NCBI RefSeq assembly: GCF_013376005.1
Contig: NZ_JABMJK010000012.1
Coordinates: 62,001-126,000, forward strand
DNA: 64,000 nt
Reading direction: 5' to 3'
Source of the DNA: Duganella sp. SG902
Lineage (GTDB): Bacteria; Pseudomonadota; Gammaproteobacteria; Burkholderiales; Burkholderiaceae_D
Part shown: one piece after another, positions 58,065-64,000 of the stretch
Layout: each line of letters starts with the position of its first letter
Numbering within the stretch: position 1 is the stretch's first letter
Notes under the pieces: generated by a model
Databases searched by the model: none
What the model saw: the letters and a program-made list of their open reading frames with translations, nothing else
Told to the model about the DNA's origin: nothing
Position numbers and translations under genes: made by a program

Positions 58065-60369
58065 CGGTTCCTCTTGCAAGATTTCTTTCCATTTGCTGTT
58101 TGCCCGCCAGGTATTGCTTGGGCCATGCCACCGCCGTGTAGCCGATGCGCGCCGCTTCGGCCAGCGTCCATGCCGGATTGGCCAGGTGCGGCCGCCCCAC
58201 CGCGCACAAGTCGGCGCGGCCGGCGGCGATGATGCTGTTCACGTGGTCCGCCTCGTAAATCGCGCCGACCGCGATGGCGCCGATGCCGGCCTCGTTGCGG
58301 ATGCGGTCCGCGAACGGCGTCTGGAACATGCGGCCATACACCGGTTTCTCAAGCTTGCTGACCTGGCCGGACGAGCAGTCGATCATGTCGGCGCCGGCGG
58401 CCTTGAACAGGCGCGCGATCCGCACCGCGTCGTCGGGCGTGATGCCGCCCTCCACCCAATCGTGCGCGGAGATGCGCACACTCATGGGCTTGTGCGACGG
58501 CCACGCCGCGCGCATGGCCTTGAAGATGCGCAGCGGGTAGCGGCAGCGGTTCTCCAGGCTGCCGCCGTATTCGTCATCGCGCTGGTTGGTCAGCGGCGAG
58601 ATGAAGGAGGACAGCAGGTAGCCGTGCGCGCAGTGCAGCTCCAGCCAGTCGAAGCCTGCCACATCGGCGGCCAGCGTGGCGCGCACGAAGTCGTCCTGGA
58701 CGCGGTCCATGTCGGCGGCCGTCATCTCGCGCGCGGTTTGCGAGACGCCTTGCAGGTATTGCTGCGGCGAGGCGGACAGCAGCGGCCAGTTGTCCTTGTC
58801 CAGCGGCTGGTCGATGCCGTCCCACATGGCGCGGGTGGAGCCCTTGGCGCCGGCGTGGCCCAGTTGCAGGGCGATGGCGGCATCGGTGTGCTGATGGACG
58901 AAATCGACGATGCGCTTCCAGGCCCGCGTGTGCTCCGGCGCATACATGCCGGGGCAGTATGGCGTGATGCGGGCGTCGGCGGAGACGCAGGTCATTTCCG
59001 CGAACACCAGCGCCGCACCGCCCAGCGCGCGGGCGCCGAGGTGGGCCAGGTGGTAGTCGCCGGCCACGCCGTCCACCGCGCTGTATTGCGCCATCGGGGA
59101 TACGGCGATGCGGTTCTTCAGCGTGAGGCCGCGCACCTTGAATGGCGTGAACATCGGCGGCGGCGCGGCGTCGGATGGCATGGCGTCGGCCGGCAGTCCG
59201 GTTTGCGCGGCGGCGCGTCGGGCGAACCAGCGTTCGTAACCGGCCACGTAGGCCGCGTCGCGCAGGCGCAGGTTTTCGTGCGACAGGCGCTGGCTGCGCG
59301 TCAGCATGGAATAGGCGAACTGCGGCGCCTCCATGGCCGTGTAGCGCTCCACGTTCTCGAACCACTCCATCGAATTGCGCGCCGCGCTTTGCAGCTTGAG
59401 CACCTCGACCGCGCGCAAGGCTTCATACGCTTGCAACGCGCTGGCCGCGTCGGCATGCGCGCCGAAGCAACGCGCCAGCTCGATCGCATCCTCCAGCGCC
59501 AGCTTGGTGCCGGAGCCGATCGAGTAATGCGCGCTGTGCGCGGCATCGCCCATCAGCACCACCGGCACGTCGCCGTTCCAATGCACCCAACGCCCACAGA
59601 CGATGCGCGGGAAGGTGATCCACATCGCCGAGCCGCGCAGATGGGCCGCGTTGGACATCAGCTTGTGGCCATCCAGCTGCTCGGCGAACAGCTGCTCGCA
59701 AAACGCGATCGACTCCTCCTGCGTCATGGCATCCAGGCCGGCAGCGCGCCACACCGTTTCCGGCGTTTCGACGATGAAGGTCGAGGTGTCGGCGTCGTAC
59801 TGGTAGATGTGGGCCTGGAACCAGCCATGCGCGGTCTGTTTGAAAGCGAAGGTGAACGCATCGAACTTCTTGCGCGTGCCCAGCCACACAAAGCGGCAGC
59901 GGCGCGGCTCGATCTGCGGCTGATAGCTGTCCGCATAGCGCGCGCGGATGCGGCTGTTCAGGCCATCCGAGGCGATGATCAGGTCCGCGTCGTACTGCCG
60001 CTCGTCGGTCACCTCGGTTTCAAACACCAGCCGCACGCCCAGCTCCTCGCAGCGGTGCTGCAGGATGTTGAGCAGGTGCTTGCGGCCGATGCCGCAGAAG
60101 CCATGCCCGCCCGACGTCACCTTCTCTCCCTTGAAGAAGACGTCGATGTCGTCCCAGTGATTGAAGGAGGATTCGATCGCCTGCGCGGTCGGCGCGTCCG
60201 CCTCGGCCAGGTTGCCCAGCGTCTGGTCGGAGAACACCACACCCCAGCCGAACGTATCGTAGGGCCGATTGCGCTCCACCACCGTGATCTCGTGGGCCGG
60301 ATTCTGCTTCTTCATCAGCAGCGCGAAGTACAGGCCCGCCGGGCCGCCGCCTATGCAAGTGATCTTCAT
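58054..60369 (-). CDS. Bifunctional aryl-CoA monooxygenase/oxidoreductase (salicylyl-CoA or 2-aminobenzoyl-CoA type)
   Basis: A 771-residue two-domain flavoenzyme. N-terminal half (about 1-385): FAD-binding aromatic hydroxylase with GGGPAGLYFALLMKKQ (8-23), a DG motif DLIIASDGLNSRIRARY and GDAAHSAHYSIGSGTKLALEDA. C-terminal half (about 400-765): old-yellow-enzyme-like NADH:flavin oxidoreductase with LKNRIAVSPMAQYSAVDG, LQLGHAGAKG, ELHCAHGYLLSSFISPLTNQR and ADLCAVGRPHLANP. This fusion is that of 2-aminobenzoyl-CoA monooxygenase/reductase and of the protein PGAP calls bifunctional salicylyl-CoA 5-hydroxylase/oxidoreductase. With the ligase one base upstream it would convert aryl-CoA to a non-aromatic ring. 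Confidence 0.93.
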   Translation of the reverse strand: MKITCIGGGPAGLYFALLMKKQNPAHEITVVERNRPYDTFGWGVVFSDQTLGNLAEADAPTAQAIESSFNHWDDIDVFFKGEKVTSGGHGFCGIGRKHLLNILQHRCEELGVRLVFETEVTDERQYDADLIIASDGLNSRIRARYADSYQPQIEPRRCRFVWLGTRKKFDAFTFAFKQTAHGWFQAHIYQYDADTSTFIVETPETVWRAAGLDAMTQEESIAFCEQLFAEQLDGHKLMSNAAHLRGSAMWITFPRIVCGRWVHWNGDVPVVLMGDAAHSAHYSIGSGTKLALEDAIELARCFGAHADAASALQAYEALRAVEVLKLQSAARNSMEWFENVERYTAMEAPQFAYSMLTRSQRLSHENLRLRDAAYVAGYERWFARRAAAQTGLPADAMPSDAAPPPMFTPFKVRGLTLKNRIAVSPMAQYSAVDGVAGDYHLAHLGARALGGAALVFAEMTCVSADARITPYCPGMYAPEHTRAWKRIVDFVHQHTDAAIALQLGHAGAKGSTRAMWDGIDQPLDKDNWPLLSASPQQYLQGVSQTAREMTAADMDRVQDDFVRATLAADVAGFDWLELHCAHGYLLSSFISPLTNQRDDEYGGSLENRCRYPLRIFKAMRAAWPSHKPMSVRISAHDWVEGGITPDDAVRIARLFKAAGADMIDCSSGQVSKLEKPVYGRMFQTPFADRIRNEAGIGAIAVGAIYEADHVNSIIAAGRADLCAVGRPHLANPAWTLAEAARIGYTAVAWPKQYLAGKQQMERNLARGTDGR

Positions 60370-60370
60370 A

Positions 60371-61984
60371 TCATTCGGTTCGCAGTTTGAAGCGTTGCAG
60401 CTTGCCGGTTTCCGTTCGCGGCAAGGTCTCCAGGAATTTCACCGAGCGCGGATACTTGTACGGCGCGATCTGCTGCTTCACGAATTCCTGCAGCTGCGCG
60501 GCCAATTCCGGCGACGGCGCGAAGCCGGCACGCAATACCACATGCGCCTCCACGATCTGCCCGCGTTCCTCGTCGGCCTTGCCGATCACTCCGCACTCCG
60601 CCACCGCAGGATGACGCAGCAGCGCGTCCTCCACCTCCGGCCCGGCGATGTTGTAGCCGGCGGAGATAATCATGTCGTCGGTGCGCGAGCGGTAGTAGAA
60701 ATAGCCGTCCGCATCCATCTCGTACGCATCGCCGGTCAGGTTCCAACCATTGAGCACATAATCGCGCTGGCGTTCGTCGTCCAGATAGCGGCAGCCGGTC
60801 GGCCCTTTCACCGCCAGCCTTCCGACCACGCCCGGCCCCACCGGCCGCCCGTCCCGATCGAGGATGCAAGCCTGGTAGCCGGGGATAGGCTTGCCGGTGG
60901 CGCCCGGGCGCACCTGGTCGCCGGCGGCGGATATAAAGATGTGCAGCAGCTCAGTCGCGCCTATGCCATCGATCATCACGATGCCGGTGGCCTGGCGCCA
61001 GCTTTCGCGCGTGGCCTGCGGCAGCGCCTCGCCGGCCGATACGCTTTTCTTCAGGCTCGATAAATCGAACTGCCCCGCCAGCGCCGCCATCTGGCGATAC
61101 AGGGTTGGCGCGGTGAAGCACACCGTGGCGCGGTAGGTCTCTATGGCTTTGAGCAGGGCATCCGGCGTCAGCTTCTCCAGCAGCACCGCCGTCGCGCCCA
61201 CGCGCAGCGGGAACAGCAGCAGGCCGCCCAGGCCGAAGGTGAACGCCAGCGGCGGCGTGCCGATGAACACATCGCTGCGCTGCGATTGCAGCACCGAGCG
61301 CGGGAAGCAGTCGCAGATCACCATCACGTCGCGATGGAAATGCATGGTGCCCTTGGGGATGCCGGTGGTGCCGGAGGTGAAGCTGATCAGGCAGACGTCG
61401 TCCGCCGCCGTATCCACCGCCTCGTAATGCGCGGGCTGCGCCGGCAGCAGTTTTTCCAGCGAGGTGTCGTCAGCGCCGAACCACAGCGTGTTGGCGCGCG
61501 CGGCCGCGGGCAGCGCCGCCGCTTCCATTTCGGCGCGCAGGTTGTCGGCGCACAGCACGGCGTTGACCTGCGCCTTGCCGGCGATGGTGCCCAGCTCGCG
61601 CGCGCGCAGCAGCGGCATGGTGGGCACGGCGATCAGCCCGGCCTTGATCACCGCCAGGATGCAGGCCGCCATCATCGGCGTGTTGGCGCCGCGCAGCAGC
61701 ACGCGGTTGCCGGCCTCCAGCCGCATCGGCCCGCGCAGCACGTGGGCGATGCGGTCGACCTGCTCGCGCAGCTGCGCGTAGGTCCAGTCGCCACGGGCGC
61801 CGCGCAGCGCCAGCCGCGTTGGATCCACCGCCGCGCCTTCCAGCAGCTCGGCCGCGCAATTCAGGCGTGGCGGATACCGCAGCTCGGGCAGGTCGAAACA
61901 AAGTTCCGGCCACAATTCCGGCGGCGGCAGGTGCTCGCGCGCGAAATGGTCGGTGTAGGCGCTGGCTGCAAGAGATGAGTTCAT
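60371..61984 (-). CDS. Aryl-CoA ligase (2-aminobenzoate/benzoate-CoA ligase type)
   Basis: A 537-residue AMP-forming ligase that would activate an aromatic acid with CoA and ATP. AMP-binding signature ISFTSGTTGIPKGTMHFHRD (about 185-204), a substrate-pocket stretch (TPPLAFTFGLGGLLLFPLRVGA), GIGATELLHIFISAAGDQVRPGATGKPIPGY, a hinge RTDDMIISAGYNIAGPEVEDAL, and the catalytic Lys in LPRTETGKLQRFKLR. The phrase GxGATELLHIFISA is typical of benzoate-CoA-ligase family enzymes. I choose ATG 61984 with AGGG upstream; the open TTG start at 62008 lies nearer to the promoter. First gene of the operon. Substrate assigned from the companion oxygenase, so anthranilate is likely and benzoate or salicylate possible. 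Confidence 0.92.
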   Translation of the reverse strand: MNSSLAASAYTDHFAREHLPPPELWPELCFDLPELRYPPRLNCAAELLEGAAVDPTRLALRGARGDWTYAQLREQVDRIAHVLRGPMRLEAGNRVLLRGANTPMMAACILAVIKAGLIAVPTMPLLRARELGTIAGKAQVNAVLCADNLRAEMEAAALPAAARANTLWFGADDTSLEKLLPAQPAHYEAVDTAADDVCLISFTSGTTGIPKGTMHFHRDVMVICDCFPRSVLQSQRSDVFIGTPPLAFTFGLGGLLLFPLRVGATAVLLEKLTPDALLKAIETYRATVCFTAPTLYRQMAALAGQFDLSSLKKSVSAGEALPQATRESWRQATGIVMIDGIGATELLHIFISAAGDQVRPGATGKPIPGYQACILDRDGRPVGPGVVGRLAVKGPTGCRYLDDERQRDYVLNGWNLTGDAYEMDADGYFYYRSRTDDMIISAGYNIAGPEVEDALLRHPAVAECGVIGKADEERGQIVEAHVVLRAGFAPSPELAAQLQEFVKQQIAPYKYPRSVKFLETLPRTETGKLQRFKLRTE

Positions 61985-62031
61985 GGTCGCCCTGAAGTTG
62001 GAAGTCAATGAGGTATCCGCCGCACTGCGCA

Positions 62032-62053
62032 GATACTTTAAACTTAAACTATC
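62032..62053. promoter_or_regulatory. Palindromic operator, probably for the MarR repressor
   Basis: GATACTTTAA-AC-TTAAACTATC: two ten-base half-sites that match in nine positions (GATA[C/G]TTTAA). Size, AT-richness and dyad spacing fit MarR operators. It covers the -10 hexamer of the operon promoter. Confidence 0.72.
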
Positions 62054-62063
62054 TCAACATCAA
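62035..62063 (-). promoter_or_regulatory. Sigma-70-like promoter of the aryl-CoA operon
   Basis: On the minus strand TTGATG (62063-62058), 17-base spacer and TAAAGT (62040-62035), with a leader of about 45 bases before ATG 61984. The -10 lies inside the palindrome at 62032-62053, so binding there would block RNA polymerase. Confidence 0.55.
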
Positions 62064-62078
62064 GCGTTTATGCGGTGT

Positions 62079-62792
62079 TTATGCCGATTCCTGCCGCACC
62101 AGGCCGGCCTGGTGGATGACGGCGCGCAGCACGTCCGACAGCACGGCCTGCACCGCGTCGTTGGACAGCTGACCCGGCGCGATGCTCTTCAGGGCGTCGG
62201 CGGCGCCGTGCAGGCCGAGCGTGATGCAGCCCGCGTGCAGGCGGTCGATGCGCGCCTGGGCCTCGGCCTGCTCGCCCTTGGCCAGCATGGTTTGCAGGTC
62301 GCCGGCGGCGGCGGTCAGCTGGTTCTGGAAACCGCTCAGGTAGACCAGCAGGCGCTCGCCGTTGATGCCGAGGCGGCGCAAGGTGTCGGCCGGGGCTTCC
62401 GCGTGGTGGTCGTAGCCGCTGGCCGCCTGGTCGAGGAAATTCGTCAGGTGCACGCGCACCTGCTCCGCCTGGAACGGCTTGACGATATAGCCGGCGGCGC
62501 CGGATTTGGTGGCCTCCTGCACGGTGTCCTTGTCGTTGGCCGAGGTGACCAGCACGAACGGCATGCTGTTGAGTTCAGCGTGCGACTTCACCCGCTGCAG
62601 CAACTCCATGCCCGACAGGCGCGGCATGCGCAAGTCGCAAAAACAAATGGCAGGACGCAAACCGTCTTCCAGCTGTTGCCAGGCATCGGCGCCATCTTCC
62701 GCCTCAACGATGTCGAAACTGCCGCAGCTATCGATCAGGTGCATCAGCACCATGCGCGAGACGACATCATCGTCCACTACCAGAACTTTCAT
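62079..62792 (-). CDS. Response regulator, receiver with helical C-terminal domain
   Basis: A 237-residue signalling protein. Receiver domain 1-125 with Asp7-Asp8-Asp9 acidic pocket (LVVDDDVVS), phosphoacceptor Asp53 (CFCDLRMPRLSG), Thr/Ser in LVTSAND and Lys in GYIVKPF. The remaining 110 residues are helical (ERLLVYLSGFQNQLTAAAGDL, QARIDRLHAGCITLGLHGAADALKS), an HPt-like fold whose histidine is not in the standard HxxKG context. No DNA-binding domain. It stands 78 bases downstream of the hybrid kinase gene on the same strand and is its likely partner. Confidence 0.88.
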   Translation of the reverse strand: MKVLVVDDDVVSRMVLMHLIDSCGSFDIVEAEDGADAWQQLEDGLRPAICFCDLRMPRLSGMELLQRVKSHAELNSMPFVLVTSANDKDTVQEATKSGAAGYIVKPFQAEQVRVHLTNFLDQAASGYDHHAEAPADTLRRLGINGERLLVYLSGFQNQLTAAAGDLQTMLAKGEQAEAQARIDRLHAGCITLGLHGAADALKSIAPGQLSNDAVQAVLSDVLRAVIHQAGLVRQESA

Positions 62793-62870
62793 GTGGCTCC
62801 CTGTGTCGTTTTGTCTGATCTTACATCAATCAGTATTTCTTGCAACGTCCCGGACATTAAACGTTGCGCC

Positions 62871-64000
62871 TTACTGCGTGCTAGCCGCGCGCACCCGCTC
62901 CAGCAGGCGGCGCAACTGCGGCATGGCCGATTCCACCTGCGCCCAGTTGCCATGGTCCGCCTCCATTTCCAGATCGCCGCACAGCGCCTGCAGTTCCTGC
63001 TCTTCCAGATAGCCGGCGCTGCCCTTCATCCCGTGCAGCAGGCGGCTGGCCACTTCGCAGTCGCGGTGCAGCAGCGCCAGCTCCAGGTCCGCCAGCCGCA
63101 GCGGCGCGTCCTGATTGAACACGCTGCGCAGCCGGGCTTTCAGATCGCTAGCGCCGCCGCTGTGCTGCGCCACGCGCGACGTCTCCAGCGAGGCCGGCGC
63201 CACGCCAAACATCGCATCCAGCTCCGGCGTGCCCAGCGCCGGATTGCGGCGCGGCTGCATGCGCGGCAGCTGGAAGCCGCGCTGCAGCTGGCGCTCGATC
63301 GCGCGGCTCAGCTGGAAGTGCAGCTTGTCCTCGTCGATCGGCTTGGTGAGGAAATCATCCATGCCCGAGGCGAGGTAGCGGCTGCGGTCTTCCTCGCTGG
63401 CGTTGGCGGTCAGCGCGATGATCATCAGTTCCTGGTCGCGCACCGGCGCGCCATCCGGGCCGCCGGAACGGATCAGCCGCGTGGCGCTGGCGCCGTCCAT
63501 CTCCGGCATGCGGCCGTCCATCAGGATCAGGTCATAACGGGTCAGCGAGCAGGCTTTCACGGCCAGCGCGCCATTGGCCGCGATGTCCACCTTGTGGCCG
63601 AGGTCTTCCAGCATCATGCGGATGATGATCTGGTTGGTCGGGAAGTCCTCCGCGCACAAGACCTTGAGCTGGTGGCTGTGCGGCTCGCGCGGCACGTGCG
63701 GCACCACCGGCGGCGGCACGCCGTTCGGCAGCGGCACTTCAAACATGAACACGCTGCCCTCGCCCGGCGTGCTGACGGCGTTGATGCTGCCGCCCATCAG
63801 CTCCACCAGCTGGCGACAGATCGCCAATCCCAGGCCGGTGCCGCCGTAGCGGCGCGTGGTGGAGGCGTCGGCCTGCTCGAACTGCTGGAACAGGCGTGGA
63901 ATGGCATCGGCCTCGATGCCGATGCCGGTGTCGGCCACGCTGAAGCGGATGAGATTCCGCTGGCTGTCGTCCGGCACGCGCTCCACCCGCATCCTGACCG
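62871..64000 (-). CDS. Hybrid sensor histidine kinase, C-terminal part; runs off the window
   Basis: The frame stays open from the stop at 62871 to the window edge, so at least 376 residues are seen and the N-terminal sensor is missing. Order: HATPase_c end with DTGIGIEADAIPRLFQQFEQAD (N-box to F-box) and GGTGLGLAICRQLVELMGG; a receiver domain (VLCAEDFPTNQIIIRMMLEDLG, phosphoacceptor Asp in LILMDGRMPEMDG, DDFLTKPI); and a C-terminal HPt domain with His in LLHGMKGSAGYLEEQELQALCGDLE. This is a phosphorelay kinase of the BarA/ArcB type. Input signal unknown. The downstream receiver protein is the likely acceptor. Confidence 0.93.
   Translation of the reverse strand, partial: VRMRVERVPDDSQRNLIRFSVADTGIGIEADAIPRLFQQFEQADASTTRRYGGTGLGLAICRQLVELMGGSINAVSTPGEGSVFMFEVPLPNGVPPPVVPHVPREPHSHQLKVLCAEDFPTNQIIIRMMLEDLGHKVDIAANGALAVKACSLTRYDLILMDGRMPEMDGASATRLIRSGGPDGAPVRDQELMIIALTANASEEDRSRYLASGMDDFLTKPIDEDKLHFQLSRAIERQLQRGFQLPRMQPRRNPALGTPELDAMFGVAPASLETSRVAQHSGGASDLKARLRSVFNQDAPLRLADLELALLHRDCEVASRLLHGMKGSAGYLEEQELQALCGDLEMEADHGNWAQVESAMPQLRRLLERVRAASTQ

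Overview
The window is a GC-rich (roughly two-thirds GC by eye) betaproteobacterial chromosome segment. Gene content and protein style (XrtB exosortase with EpsD/E/F/G/I/L, the EpsA regulator, a hybrid type II secretion/type IV pilus locus, PEP-CTERM proteins) point to Oxalobacteraceae of the Massilia/Duganella/Janthinobacterium group; this is inference from gene families, not a database match. About 50 protein genes and one tRNA can be supported. Most are on the minus strand, often with 1-8 nt stop/start overlaps, so long operons are likely.

Layout. (1) 1-6621, minus: a compact secretion machine (GspG pseudopilin, GspF platform, GspE ATPase, PilM/PilN/PilO-like inner-membrane proteins, a proline-rich GspC/PilP-like protein and the start of a secretin). 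(2) 6945-17903: surface and secreted proteins and regulators: a PEP-CTERM protein and a large S8 protease (plus), an OmpR-type response regulator coupled to the LuxR-type regulator EpsA, an ExeM/NucH-type extracellular nuclease followed by a PEP-CTERM protein, a small proline-rich PEP-CTERM-like protein, and a TIGR03790 protein, a family known from exosortase-bearing genomes. (3) 18075-30216: first exopolysaccharide (EPS) block: manC with an NDP-sugar pyrophosphorylase, an acyltransferase (plus), and an operon of pyruvyl transferase, glycosyltransferase, galE, GT2, a polytopic membrane protein and a second, near-identical NDP-sugar pyrophosphorylase. (4) 30217-49407: main EPS/XrtB block: two exported clan-A glycoside hydrolase paralogues, three glycosyltransferases, a Wzy-like polymerase, epsI, xrtB, epsG, epsF, epsE, epsD, the initiating undecaprenyl-phosphate sugar transferase, epsL and a CAAX-protease-like protein. 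(5) 49611-53617, plus: uup, a pilin-like protein, tRNA-Arg(CCT), then a lower-GC two-gene insert. (6) 53674-55077: a Wzx-like flippase. (7) 55229-61984: an aromatic acyl-CoA operon that fits aerobic 2-aminobenzoate breakdown through CoA thioesters. (8) 62079-64000: a receiver protein and the C-terminal part of a hybrid histidine kinase.

How it works together. ManC, GalE and the pyrophosphorylases make activated sugars; the undecaprenyl-phosphate transferase starts the repeat unit; the glycosyltransferases extend it; pyruvyl and acyl transferases decorate it; the flippase and the polymerase-like protein move and polymerise it; EpsF/EpsG set chain length; EpsE/EpsL export it. XrtB and EpsI would process PEP-CTERM proteins that share the same matrix. 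EpsA and its response-regulator partner are the obvious local regulators.

Regulatory sequence adds detail: sigma-70-like promoters in front of epsD, of the CAAX/epsL operon and of the flippase; a 12-base element shared by the flippase and pyruvyltransferase promoters; a palindrome over the -10 of the aromatic operon that looks like the MarR operator; and an inverted repeat that enfolds the start codon of the response regulator.
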